Positions 1 through 8,074 of a DNA stretch of 64,000 nt are shown in pieces. This stretch comes from JBGSTR01 sp963707135 (GTDB lineage Bacteria > Pseudomonadota > Gammaproteobacteria > Chromatiales > Chromatiaceae), in NCBI GenBank assembly GCA_963707135.1, contig CAVPOY010000024.1, positions 62,001 to 126,000 on the forward strand. The letters run 5' to 3'. The notes under the pieces were generated by a model. That model had not been told where the DNA came from and made no database searches. It was given only the letters and a program-made list of their open reading frames with translations. The position numbers were made by a program, and so were the translations under genes. Position 1 is the first letter of the stretch; the number at the start of each line of letters is the position of its first letter.

Positions 1-7
1 AGTTTTC

Positions 8-41
8 GCCCGCCGAGGCGGGCAGCCCGCTCCTTGGGCTG
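8..41. repeat. Two tandem GC hairpins after the phasin gene
   Basis: Two adjacent inverted repeats, GCCCGCC/GGCGGGC (8-14 with 17-23, only a 2-nt loop) and CAGCCC/GGGCTG (23-28 with 36-41), lie just beyond the stop codon of the minus-strand phasin gene. Read on the minus strand they are followed by GAAAAC, not by a U tract, so they are poor intrinsic terminators. They may instead protect the 3' end of the phasin mRNA. The window edge hides what follows. Confidence 0.35.
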
Positions 42-71
42 CACGGTTGCCGCGGGTAGGGTGAGTCCCGA

Positions 72-437
72 TCAGACGGCGGGCATGCCCTTGCGAAGAT
101 CGGCACTGACGTCGGCCAGGTTCTTCTCGAACCAGGCGCGGTACTCGTCACGGACCTCATTCGCCATCTGCATGTTGCTCTTGCTTTCGGCCATCATCCG
201 CTCGCTGAGATCCTTTGCAGCCTCGATCTGACCCTTCAGGTAGTCGTTGTACCCCTTGGACTCGGCTGCGAGCTTCATCACGCGCATCCCGTGCTCGGCG
301 TACAGATTGACGACGTCCATCTGGCGAGCAGCCAACTTTTCGAAAACCCGTAGGTTCAACTCGCCGAGACTAGCGGCCTGCTCAACACCCTTGTTCGCGG
401 CGGCATTGACGGCGCTTATGGTTTCATTCGCGTTCAT
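72..437 (-). CDS. Phasin family protein (PHA granule surface)
   Basis: Encodes 121 aa of almost pure amphipathic helix, Ala/Glu/Lys rich, beginning MNANETISAVN and containing a pattern typical of the phasin_2 family (a FEKL-type segment, NLYAEHGMR, then a long Lys/Glu helix). Phasins coat PHA granules, control their size and keep the hydrophobic polymer from binding other proteins. An in-frame upstream extension to 515 is rejected because it crosses the promoter, and GGAG sits 8 nt before the ATG at 437. It is followed by phaR and phaA on the same strand and faces the phaE-phaC pair, which fixes the context as PHA storage. Its promoter carries a candidate PhaR operator (472-487). Confidence 0.88.
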   Translation of the reverse strand: MNANETISAVNAAANKGVEQAASLGELNLRVFEKLAARQMDVVNLYAEHGMRVMKLAAESKGYNDYLKGQIEAAKDLSERMMAESKSNMQMANEVRDEYRAWFEKNLADVSADLRKGMPAV

Positions 438-471
438 CTCGATTTCTCCAGCGTATTGTGCGGTGCAGCAT

Positions 472-487
472 TTGTTGCAGTGCACAA
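472..487. promoter_or_regulatory. Candidate PhaR operator upstream of the phasin
   Basis: The 16-mer TTGTTGCAGTGCACAA is imperfectly palindromic with TTGT/ACAA ends. It recurs with one change (TTGTTGCGGTGCACAA) at 2558-2573 before phaE. A related half, TTGTGCGGTGCAGCA, lies next to it at 456-470. PhaR repressors studied in other proteobacteria bind TGC/GCA-rich sites at phasin promoters and are released by PHA polymer; assigning this motif to PhaR is inference from position, recurrence and the neighbouring phaR gene. Confidence 0.6.
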
Positions 488-512
488 TAGTTGTCCGGAT
501 AAGGTTTGTCAA
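484..512 (-). promoter_or_regulatory. Sigma70-type promoter of the phasin gene
   Basis: On the minus strand a perfect -35 TTGACA (507-512) is followed after exactly 17 nt by TATTGT (484-489) as -10. Initiation would fall about 35-40 nt before the phasin ATG. The 16-bp candidate PhaR site at 472-487 overlaps the -10 element and the start point, the classical position for a repressor operator. Confidence 0.72.
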
Positions 513-594
513 CACCGCGCCAAAATATTCTCAGTATTGCCCTGGGCAATGCCCCGGGCGCGCTGCTCCCGCGTCCGCTACCGGCCAGGAACGC

Positions 595-1071
595 TCAGGT
601 CTCGTCACTGTTCGAAGCCTTCTCTTCCCGGCCGAGATCGAGCCCTGCCGCGCGCAGCATCTCGCGATGCGCGTCGGCCCATAGATCCATGTTGCGCTGG
701 GTCATGCGGGTCATCACCTCGAGCGGCTTCTCGCCCCAAGTCTCCGTGATCTTCTGCTGATTCTTGGCAAACAGATCGAGGGAGCCCTCCAGATAACGGG
801 CAAACATGCCCTGCAGCGTTCCGCCATAAAAACGGATGATCTGGGCCAGCATTCCGGCGGTGAACAACGGCTCGCCGCCACTCTCCTCCTCCAGCATGAT
901 CTGCAACAGGATCGACCGCGTGATGTCCGCGTCGTTCGCGGTGTCCACGACCCTGAACCGCGTACGGCTCATGACCAGGTCGTGGACGTCCGATAGCGTG
1001 ATGTAGCGGCTGACCTCCGTGTCGTAGAGCCGCCGGTTCGGGTACTTCTTGATGATGCGTTCGCTTTTCAT
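595..1071 (-). CDS. phaR: PHA synthesis repressor PhaR
   Basis: 158 aa. The N-terminal 60 residues carry the PHB/PHA accumulation regulator DNA-binding domain (IIKKYPNRRLYDTEVSRYIT is diagnostic), followed by the PHB-accumulation regulatory domain (residues about 65-115, with GGTLQGMFARYLEGSL). PhaR binds both DNA and nascent PHA granules: when polymer is scarce it represses phasin, and when polymer forms it is titrated away. It lies between phasin and phaA on the same strand, the usual arrangement. On the minus strand a TAGACT element (1108-1113) lies 37 nt before the ATG and could be a -10 box; the -35 is weak. The start at 1071 fits the family N-terminus. Confidence 0.95.
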   Translation of the reverse strand: MKSERIIKKYPNRRLYDTEVSRYITLSDVHDLVMSRTRFRVVDTANDADITRSILLQIMLEEESGGEPLFTAGMLAQIIRFYGGTLQGMFARYLEGSLDLFAKNQQKITETWGEKPLEVMTRMTQRNMDLWADAHREMLRAAGLDLGREEKASNSDET

Positions 1072-1212
1072 GGCTCCGGACGTCGCGCAGCGGATCCTTA
1101 AGGAAAGAGTCTAAGCCTTCCAGCCGTGTGGCTTTCGGTCTGGATCACTCGAGATTGCAGGCCGATCCCCGATCTAGATCAAAATGTCCGCCGCGGGGAC
1201 TAGCCCGCGGGC

Positions 1213-2397
1213 CTACGGCCGTGCGACGGCCAGCGCGACGCCTTGACCGCCGCCGATGCAAAGGGTCGCCAGTCCCTTCTTCGCGTCGCGCCGCACCATT
1301 TCGTACAGCAGGGTCACCAGCACCCGGGCACCGGACGCGCCGATCGGGTGGCCGATCGAGATCGCTCCACCGTTGACGTTTACCTTGTCGGGATCCCAGC
1401 CCATCTCCTGGTTGACCGACATCGCCTGGGCGGCGAAGGCCTCGTTCGCCTCGATCAGGTCCAGGTCCGCCGGCGTCCAGCCGGCCCGGTCCAAGCACCG
1501 CGTCGAGGCGGGAATCGGTCCGGTACCCATGATCGCCGGATCCACGCCGGCGCTGGCAAAAGCGACAAGGCGGGCCATCGGGCGCAGGTCAAGCGCCGCA
1601 GCCTTGGAGGCGCTCATCACGATGACCATCGCGGCACCGTCGTTGATGCCGGACGCATTGCCCGCGGTCACGCTGCCCTCGGTATCGAACGCGGGACGCA
1701 GCTTGGCCAGTGAATCCGCGGTGGTACCCGCCCGCGGAAACTCGTCGCGGTCGAACAGGATAGGGTCGCCCTTGCGCTGGGGAATCGGGATCGGGACGAT
1801 CTCGTCGACGAACCGTCCCGCCTTGATCGCCGCCTCGGCCTTCTGCTGCGACTCGGCCGCGAACCGGTCCTGTGCCTCGCGACTGATAGCGTATTTCTTC
1901 GCGATGTTCTCGGCCGTGACGCCCATGTGGCAGTTGTTGAAGGCGTCCCAGAGCCCGTCGACGATCATGCTGTCCTTCAGGGACCAGTCACCCATCCGCT
2001 GGCCCTCGCGGGACCGGGGAAGCAGATGCGAAGACTGGCTCATGTTCTCCTGACCGCCGGCGACCACGATCTCGGCATCGCCGCAGGAAATCGCCTGCAT
2101 CGCGAGATGCACCGCCTTGAGCCCGCTGCCGCAGACCTTGTTGATGGTGATCGCCGGGACCTTGTGGGGCAGCCCGGCGAGTAGCGTCGTCTGACGGGCG
2201 GGATTCTGGCCGACGCCGGCGGTCAGCACCTGACCGACGATCACCTCGTCCACTTGATCGGGCGCAATGCCGGTGCGCGCGAGCAGCGCACGCACGACGG
2301 TTGCGCCGAGCTCGGTCGCCGGAATGGAAGACAGACTGCCGCCGAAGCTTCCGACCGCGGTGCGGCCGGCGGCCACGATGACGATGTGGTCGTTCAT
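1213..2397 (-). CDS. phaA: Acetyl-CoA acetyltransferase (beta-ketothiolase)
   Basis: 394 aa, full length for a biosynthetic thiolase. It condenses two acetyl-CoA to acetoacetyl-CoA, the first step of polyhydroxybutyrate synthesis. Visible catalytic residues: nucleophilic Cys89 in NKVCGSGLKAV, His350 in GHPIGASG and Cys380 in CIGGGQGVA. The neighbourhood (phasin, phaR, phaE, phaC) argues for PhaA rather than a beta-oxidation thiolase. No phaB reductase lies in the window, so acetoacetyl-CoA reduction must be encoded elsewhere. It diverges from phaE across 225 nt. Confidence 0.94.
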   Translation of the reverse strand: MNDHIVIVAAGRTAVGSFGGSLSSIPATELGATVVRALLARTGIAPDQVDEVIVGQVLTAGVGQNPARQTTLLAGLPHKVPAITINKVCGSGLKAVHLAMQAISCGDAEIVVAGGQENMSQSSHLLPRSREGQRMGDWSLKDSMIVDGLWDAFNNCHMGVTAENIAKKYAISREAQDRFAAESQQKAEAAIKAGRFVDEIVPIPIPQRKGDPILFDRDEFPRAGTTADSLAKLRPAFDTEGSVTAGNASGINDGAAMVIVMSASKAAALDLRPMARLVAFASAGVDPAIMGTGPIPASTRCLDRAGWTPADLDLIEANEAFAAQAMSVNQEMGWDPDKVNVNGGAISIGHPIGASGARVLVTLLYEMVRRDAKKGLATLCIGGGQGVALAVARP

Positions 2398-2557
2398 GGG
2401 TCTAATTGTCTCTTTCTGCGCTTCGGTCCGCGGCCGACAAACGGCGGGCGGCGCCTTGTCGGCTCGCTCGGCGTGTCGTGCGACCGAGGCGCGGGGGCTT
2501 GTTCGGGGGAGTCCAGTACGCCAGCTGTACGCTTACCGAAGCGCAGTCTACGTGCTT

Positions 2558-2573
2558 TTGTTGCGGTGCACAA
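2558..2573. promoter_or_regulatory. Candidate PhaR operator upstream of phaE-phaC
   Basis: TTGTTGCGGTGCACAA matches the element in the phasin promoter at 15 of 16 positions. It lies 50 nt before the phaE start in the phaA/phaE divergent region (2398-2622). A weak promoter reading, TTGCGG (2561-2566) with a 17-nt spacer to TAGCTT (2584-2589), would place the element over the -35. If functional it would put polymer synthesis and granule coating under one regulator. Confidence 0.55.
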
Positions 2574-2622
2574 ATTTACATGCTAGCTTTTCGGGCCTTC
2601 AACACCTGAGGAGGTCACGACA

Positions 2623-3723
2623 TTGAAGAATCAGGGGATATTTCCCAACGATTGGCTGGAACTTCAGCGCAAGTACTGGGACGGCTGGACCGAGATGAGC
2701 CGAAAGTCGGCGGGTTTCGATACGAGCAACATCACGGCCCCGTGGGAAGGTGCGCTCGATCACTGGTGGCAGGCCATGTCGCCCGCGGCCGCTCCCGCCT
2801 CGAAAGAGTTCATGGAGCGGCTGATCGAGCAAGGCAAGGTCTTCTTCCGGATGGGTGAGCTCTTCACGCGAGGGGTCGCCGGAAACTCCGCCAGCGACGG
2901 CTGGCTCGAGGTCACCAAGTCGCTGGAGGATCTGCAGGAAAAGTTCAGGAACTCCGTCGACGACAGCGGCGACACGCTGCACCGGATGATGGCGTTCTGG
3001 GAGCTTCCCTACGACAACTGGCAACGCATGATGTCATCGCTGGCCCCGACACCCGGCGACCTGCTGCGAAATATGCCGCACGACCAAATGAGAGGGCATC
3101 TGGACAAGCTGCTCTCGGCGCCCGGGCTTGGGTACACGCGTGAGGAGCAGGCCCAGTATCAGGATCTCATGCGCCGCGCCATCGACTACCAGAAGGTCCT
3201 GAACGAATACCTGATCTTCTACTCGAGGCTTGGCGTCAAGGCGGTCGAGCGGATGCAGGGTTACGTGAAAGGCGTTGTCGAAAGCGGAAAGTCGATCGAT
3301 TCCGCTCGAGCCCTCTACGACGGCTGGGTCGACTGCTGTGAGTCCGTTTACGCCGAGGAGGTAGCGTCTCCCGAATACGCCCAGATACACGGTCATCTGA
3401 TCAACGCGCAGATGGCCCTGAAGCACCGGATGTCGATCATGGTCGACGAAACCCTTGGCACGCTGAACATGCCGACTCGAAGCGAGCTGCGCACGCTGCA
3501 GGTCCGTCTGCAGGAGACGCGCCGCGAGAACAAATCCCTGCGCCGTGCGCTCCAGGACTTGACCGACAAGGTAGCCGCCCTCGCCAGCGCCGAGCCCCCG
3601 GCTCAAGCGCCGATCGGCGCGGGCGTTGCCGCAGCACCGGCGCGTCGCGCCGCGTCCACGGCAGCCAGAACGAGGACGGTTGCCCGCAAGAAACCCGTTT
3701 CCGGGCCTAGCGGCGAGAAGTAA
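2623..3723 (+). CDS. phaE: Class III PHA synthase subunit PhaE
   Basis: 366 aa. PhaE has no catalytic residues of its own; it forms the active heteromer with PhaC and is specific to class III synthases, known best from purple sulfur bacteria. The body is helical and Trp/Tyr-rich (for example KYWDGWTEMS near residue 20, EYLIFYSRLG near 200). A predicted coiled coil (about 290-325, RLQETRRENKSLRRALQDL) is followed by an Ala/Pro/Arg tail. The start is TTG at 2623: GAGGAGG lies 8 nt upstream and the next Met is internal. PhaC follows after 56 nt in the same transcript. Confidence 0.92.
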   Translation: MKNQGIFPNDWLELQRKYWDGWTEMSRKSAGFDTSNITAPWEGALDHWWQAMSPAAAPASKEFMERLIEQGKVFFRMGELFTRGVAGNSASDGWLEVTKSLEDLQEKFRNSVDDSGDTLHRMMAFWELPYDNWQRMMSSLAPTPGDLLRNMPHDQMRGHLDKLLSAPGLGYTREEQAQYQDLMRRAIDYQKVLNEYLIFYSRLGVKAVERMQGYVKGVVESGKSIDSARALYDGWVDCCESVYAEEVASPEYAQIHGHLINAQMALKHRMSIMVDETLGTLNMPTRSELRTLQVRLQETRRENKSLRRALQDLTDKVAALASAEPPAQAPIGAGVAAAPARRAASTAARTRTVARKKPVSGPSGEK

Positions 3724-3779
3724 TCGTCCCGCCCGGCGGACGCTACCATCGCACCCACGAGTTTCAAGAGGAGATCAAC

Positions 3780-4847
3780 GTGCTACCTATCGATATCCGG
3801 CCCGAAAAGCTGACCGATGAGATGCTGGATTACACCCGCAAGCTCGGCCATGGCATGGAGAACCTGCTGAACGCCGATCGGATCGACACCGGCGTGAGCC
3901 CCAAGGATGTGGCGTACAAGGAGGACAAGCTGGTCATGTACCGTTACCAGACACCGAAGGGCGTCAAGCCGAAGCCGGTCCCGCTGCTGGTCGTCTACGC
4001 ACTGGTCAACCGACCGTACATGACCGACATCCAGGAGGATCGCTCGACCATCAAGGGTCTCCTGGCGACCGGTCAGGACGTCTATCTGATCGACTGGGGC
4101 TACCCCGACCAAGCGGATCATGCACTGACGCTGGACGACTACGTCAACGGTTATCTGGATCGCTGTGTCGACCATATCCGCAAGGCGCACGGCGTCGACG
4201 CCATCAACCTGCTCGGGATCTGCCAGGGCGGCTCGTTCAGCCTGATGTACACGTCCCTGCACCAGGAGAAGGTCAGGAACCTGGTCACCATGGTCACACC
4301 GGTCGACTTCCAGACGCCGGACAACCTGCTGTCAGCCTGGGTCCAGCACATCGACGTGGACCTGGCCGTGGACACCATGGGCAACATCCCCGGTGAGCTG
4401 CTGAACTGGACCTTCCTGTCCCTTAAGCCGTTCAGCCTCACCGGCCAGAAGTACATCAACATGGTCGACATGTTGGACGACCCGGCCAAGGTCAAGAATT
4501 TCCTGCGCATGGAGAAATGGATCTTCGACAGCCCGGACCAGGCCGGCGAGACGTTCCGGCAGTTCGCCAAGGACTTCTTCCAAAAGAACGGGTTCATCAA
4601 CGGCGGCGTGGTGCTCGGCGATCAGGAGATCGACCTGAAGAACATCAGCTGTCCGGTACTCAACGTCTACGCGTTACAGGACCACCTGGTCCCGCCGGAC
4701 GCGTCAAAAGCGATGAAGGGGCGAACCTCGAGCGCCGACTACACCGAGCTCGCCTTCCCCGGCGGCCACATCGGTATCTACGTCAGCGGCAAGGCCCAAA
4801 AGGAGGTCACGCCGTCGATCGGTAAGTGGCTGAACGAGAGGTCCTAG
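3780..4847 (+). CDS. phaC: Class III PHA synthase catalytic subunit PhaC
   Basis: 355 aa, the size expected for the short class III form. It polymerises 3-hydroxyacyl-CoA into PHA on the granule surface through a covalent Cys intermediate. The alpha/beta-hydrolase triad is visible: Cys148 in the lipase-like box GICQGG, Asp301 in LQDHLVPP and His330 in GGHIGIYVS. The conserved LIDWGYPD segment lies at about residues 103-110. The start is GTG at 3780 after AAGAGGAGA. It is the last gene of phaE-phaC and is followed by a hairpin terminator. Confidence 0.96.
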   Translation: MLPIDIRPEKLTDEMLDYTRKLGHGMENLLNADRIDTGVSPKDVAYKEDKLVMYRYQTPKGVKPKPVPLLVVYALVNRPYMTDIQEDRSTIKGLLATGQDVYLIDWGYPDQADHALTLDDYVNGYLDRCVDHIRKAHGVDAINLLGICQGGSFSLMYTSLHQEKVRNLVTMVTPVDFQTPDNLLSAWVQHIDVDLAVDTMGNIPGELLNWTFLSLKPFSLTGQKYINMVDMLDDPAKVKNFLRMEKWIFDSPDQAGETFRQFAKDFFQKNGFINGGVVLGDQEIDLKNISCPVLNVYALQDHLVPPDASKAMKGRTSSADYTELAFPGGHIGIYVSGKAQKEVTPSIGKWLNERS

Positions 4848-4866
4848 TCCTTTCGCCAAGGGACCC

Positions 4867-4905
4867 GGCCCGCGCCGCTCGACAGGTGGCGCGGGTCTCA
4901 TTTTC
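4867..4905 (+). terminator. Intrinsic terminator after phaC
   Basis: Inverted repeat CCCGCGCC (4869-4876) with GGCGCGGG (4888-4895), extended by two further pairs, is followed by TCTCATTTT. It lies about 20 nt past the phaC stop and separates the operon from convergent hisC. Confidence 0.75.
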
Positions 4906-4959
4906 AGAGGAAGGCGAGCGGCGGCGGCGTCGAGCCGGTGCCCGCGTGCGAATCCCCGC

Positions 4960-6045
4960 CTAGAGTAAGGATCGCAGGGCAGCGAGAAAGGCGTCGTTTT
5001 CCTCGCGCCGGCCGACGGTCACACGCAAGCAGTCGGCGAGCAGCGGGTGGGCTCCGCTCAGGTTCTTCACCAGCACCCCTTTCTCCTTCAGGCCCTCGAA
5101 CGTCCTGTCGGCGCGACCTCGGGGCAGCCTGGCGAGGATGAAGTTCGCGTCGCTGGCGTAAGGGGAGACACCGTCGATGCCGGACAGCACGCCGAACAGG
5201 CGATCCCGCTCGGCTCGAATGGCACGTGTCTGGGCGTCGAGAACCCCCTTGTGTCGAAGTGCGAATGCGGCCGTCGCCTGGGTCAAGACGTTGATGTTGT
5301 AAGGCAGGCGCGTCTTGTCGATCTCCGCGAGCCATTCCGGGGAACCGACGAGATAACCGAGGCGAAGACCCGCCAGGCCCATCTTGGAGACGGTGCGCAT
5401 AACCAGCAGGTTGGGCCAGCGACCCAGCCGCGGGATGAAGCTGCTGTCGGTGAAGGGGGCATACGCCTCGTCGATGACGACCAGTCCGGGGGACGCCTCG
5501 ATGATGCGGACCATGTCGTCGGCGTCAAACCGATTTCCGGTCGGGTTGTTCGGGTAAGCCAGGTACACCAGGGCCGGCTCCTCGAGCGCGAGCGCCTCCA
5601 GGATCGCCGGCAGATCCAGCGAGAAGTCGTCCCGCCGCAGCGGCACGCCGACATAGCCCATGCCGGCGAACAGGGCGATCATCCGATACATGACGAACCC
5701 GGGATCGACCGAAAGCACCTTTCGGCCGGGCCGGGTGACCGTCAGCGCCAGCATCTGGATCAGCTCGTCGGAGCCGTTACCGAGCAGCAGGGCCATCTCC
5801 GGCGGAATCCCGAAGGACTCGCGCAGCGCCGACTGCAGGGCGCGGCCCCCGGGGTCCGGGTAGCGATTCAGCTCGAGGTCGCGCAGGACCTCGAACCACT
5901 CGACCTTGAGCTCGTCGGGCCAGCCGTACGGGTTCTCCATCGCGTCCAGCTTGATCAGGCCCGTGGCGTCGGGGACCTGGTAGGCCTGGAGCCCGCGGAT
6001 CTCGGGACGTATCAGCCGCTCTTTGAGGCCGGCGATTTCGGTCAT
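4960..6045 (-). CDS. hisC: Histidinol-phosphate aminotransferase
   Basis: 361 aa, full length. A PLP enzyme converting imidazole-acetol phosphate and glutamate to histidinol phosphate in histidine synthesis. Seen: Schiff-base Lys221 in RTVSKMGLAGLRLGY, the AYPNNPTGN motif (about 163-171) and VIDEAYAPF (about 190-198). The ATG overlaps the hisD stop by 4 nt (ATGA), so it is translationally coupled as the last gene of hisG-hisD-hisC. A paralogue could act on aromatic amino acids, but the operon fixes this one as HisC. Confidence 0.95.
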   Translation of the reverse strand: MTEIAGLKERLIRPEIRGLQAYQVPDATGLIKLDAMENPYGWPDELKVEWFEVLRDLELNRYPDPGGRALQSALRESFGIPPEMALLLGNGSDELIQMLALTVTRPGRKVLSVDPGFVMYRMIALFAGMGYVGVPLRRDDFSLDLPAILEALALEEPALVYLAYPNNPTGNRFDADDMVRIIEASPGLVVIDEAYAPFTDSSFIPRLGRWPNLLVMRTVSKMGLAGLRLGYLVGSPEWLAEIDKTRLPYNINVLTQATAAFALRHKGVLDAQTRAIRAERDRLFGVLSGIDGVSPYASDANFILARLPRGRADRTFEGLKEKGVLVKNLSGAHPLLADCLRVTVGRREENDAFLAALRSLL

Positions 6046-7382
6046 GGGCGAACGGCGTCCGGACCAGGGGGACGCGCCGCTTCGGATTCAGCCCGATACT
6101 CGGCCGAACGGGCGTGGGCCGTAAGGCCCTCTCCGCGGGCAAGCACCGAGGCCGTCCGGCCGAGCACCGCGGAGCCGGCGGGCGAGGCCATGATCAGGCT
6201 GGAGCGTTTCTGAAAATCGTAGACTCCGAGCGGCGACGAGAAGCGGGCCGTTCGCGACGTCGGCAGGACGTGGTTCGGGCCGGCGCAGTAGTCCCCGAGC
6301 GCCTCGGCGGTGTAGCGGCCCATGAAAATGGCCCCGGCATGCCGGATCCGGCCGACGATCGCGCCCGGGTCCTCTACGGACAGCTCGAGGTGCTCCGGCG
6401 CGATCTGGTTGGCGACCGCGATCGCGTCGTCGAGGTCGCGCGCCTCGATCAAGGCCGCCCGCTCGCGTAGGGCCGTGGCGATGATCGCGCGGCGTTCCAT
6501 GCCCGGCAGCAGCCGATCGATGCTCGCGGCGACCCGGTCGAGGAAAGCCGGGTCCCAGCTCACGAGTATCGCCTGGGCGTCCTCGTCGTGCTCGGCCTGG
6601 GAGAACAGGTCCATCGCGATCCAGTCCGGGTCGGTCCCCCCGTCGCAGAGGACCAGGATCTCGGACGGGCCGGCCACCATGTCGATGCCGACCTGCCCGA
6701 ACACCGCGCGTTTCGCCGTCGCGACATAAATGTTGCCGGGGCCTACGATCTTGTCTACGCCGGGAACGGCCTCGGTGCCAAAGGCGAGCGCGGCGACCGC
6801 CTGCGCGCCGCCTATCGCGAACGCACGGTCGACGCCGGCGACATGGGCGGCGGCGAGCACCAGCTCGTTGAGCTCGCCGGCCGGGGTGGGCACCACCATG
6901 ATCAGATCGGCGACGCCCGCGACCTTGGCCGGAATGGCGTTCATCAGCACCGAGGACGGGTAAGCCGCCTTTCCGCCCGGCACGTAGAGGCCGACCCTGT
7001 CCAGCGGGGTGACCTGCTGCCCGAGCAGCGTACCGTCCGGCTCCGTGTAGCTCCAGCCCTCCAGCCGCTGGCGCTCGGCGTAGGTGCGGATTCGCTCGGC
7101 AGCGGTCTCCAGGGCCTCGCGCTGATCCGGCTGAACCCTGTCCCAGGCGGTGGCCAGGCGCGACCGGGGGATCTCGAGGTCCTCGGGGCCGCGCGGCGAC
7201 CAGCCGTCGAACCGACTCGTGTATTCCAGAACGGCCGCGTCGCCCCGTTGACGGACGCCCCGGATGATCTCGGCAACGGTGGCCTGCACCGCCTCATCGG
7301 AAACGGAGTCCCACGCCAGCAGGGCATCGAGCCGACTCTGGAAGTCCGCGGCCGACGTGGCGAGGCGTCTTATCGCTGTCAC
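6042..7382 (-). CDS. hisD: Histidinol dehydrogenase
   Basis: 446 aa. A zinc enzyme oxidising L-histidinol to histidine in two NAD-dependent steps. The sequence has the family landmarks GLYVPGGKAAYPSSVLMN, IDMVAGPSEIL, QAEHDEDAQA (metal and base residues) and GPNHVLPTSRTARFSSPLG. The start overlaps the end of hisG by 4 nt and the stop overlaps the start of hisC, a tight hisG-hisD-hisC unit downstream of murA, a common gammaproteobacterial order. Confidence 0.96.
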   Translation of the reverse strand: MTAIRRLATSAADFQSRLDALLAWDSVSDEAVQATVAEIIRGVRQRGDAAVLEYTSRFDGWSPRGPEDLEIPRSRLATAWDRVQPDQREALETAAERIRTYAERQRLEGWSYTEPDGTLLGQQVTPLDRVGLYVPGGKAAYPSSVLMNAIPAKVAGVADLIMVVPTPAGELNELVLAAAHVAGVDRAFAIGGAQAVAALAFGTEAVPGVDKIVGPGNIYVATAKRAVFGQVGIDMVAGPSEILVLCDGGTDPDWIAMDLFSQAEHDEDAQAILVSWDPAFLDRVAASIDRLLPGMERRAIIATALRERAALIEARDLDDAIAVANQIAPEHLELSVEDPGAIVGRIRHAGAIFMGRYTAEALGDYCAGPNHVLPTSRTARFSSPLGVYDFQKRSSLIMASPAGSAVLGRTASVLARGEGLTAHARSAEYRAESEAARPPGPDAVRP

Positions 7383-8074
7383 CTGCGCGTCTCCTCCGCC
7401 GGCGGCGCCGGCTCGGTGGTGGCTCTATCCGGGGCCCCGGCCACCGCCTCCCGGAGGGCATCTAGCAGGGCCGTTACCGCGCCGTGCTTCATTTTCCAGG
7501 AGGCCTTGTTGACCACCAGGCGCGAGCTGATATCGGCGATGTGCTCCAGCGGAACCAGGCCGTTCGCCTTCAGCGTGTTGCCGCTCTCCACCAGATCCAC
7601 GATCAGATCCGACAGCCCGACCAGGGGCGCCAGCTCCATCGAGCCGTAGAGCTTGATGATCTCGACCTGCTGCCCCTTGGCCGCGAAATGGCGCTCGGCG
7701 CTGCGCACATACTTGGTGGCGATACGCAGCCGGCCCGTCGGGGGCGCCGCCGCGTCCGGAACCCCGGCCACCATCATGCGGCAGCTGGCGACGCGCAGGT
7801 CCAGCGGCTCGTAGAGCCCTTCGCCCCCGTGCTCCAGCAGCACGTCCTTCCCGGCGACGCCCAAATCCGCGGCGCCGTACTGGACGTAGGTCGGTACGTC
7901 GCTTGCGCGGATGATGACGAGCTTGACCCGGCGGTTGTCCGTCTCCAGGATCAGCTTTCGGCTGGTCTCCGGGTCATCGAGCGGCCGGATGCCGGCATGA
8001 GCGAGCAGCGGCAGGGTCTGCTTGAAGATCCGCCCCTTGGACAGCGCTATGGTCAGCGAATCGTTCGGGTTCAT
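7379..8074 (-). CDS. hisG: ATP phosphoribosyltransferase, short form
   Basis: 231 aa starting MNPNDSLTIALSKGRIF. It catalyses the committed step of histidine synthesis, ATP + PRPP to phosphoribosyl-ATP. The protein ends about 30 residues after the catalytic core (GSMELAPLVGLSDLIVDLVESGNTL) and lacks the C-terminal regulatory domain of the long form. Short HisG proteins need the HisZ subunit, which is not in this window. The tail is Ala/Pro/Glu-rich and longer than usual. The chosen ATG overlaps the murA stop (ATGA); a longer reading to 8578 is a shadow inside murA. Confidence 0.93.
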   Translation of the reverse strand: MNPNDSLTIALSKGRIFKQTLPLLAHAGIRPLDDPETSRKLILETDNRRVKLVIIRASDVPTYVQYGAADLGVAGKDVLLEHGGEGLYEPLDLRVASCRMMVAGVPDAAAPPTGRLRIATKYVRSAERHFAAKGQQVEIIKLYGSMELAPLVGLSDLIVDLVESGNTLKANGLVPLEHIADISSRLVVNKASWKMKHGAVTALLDALREAVAGAPDRATTEPAPPAEETRR

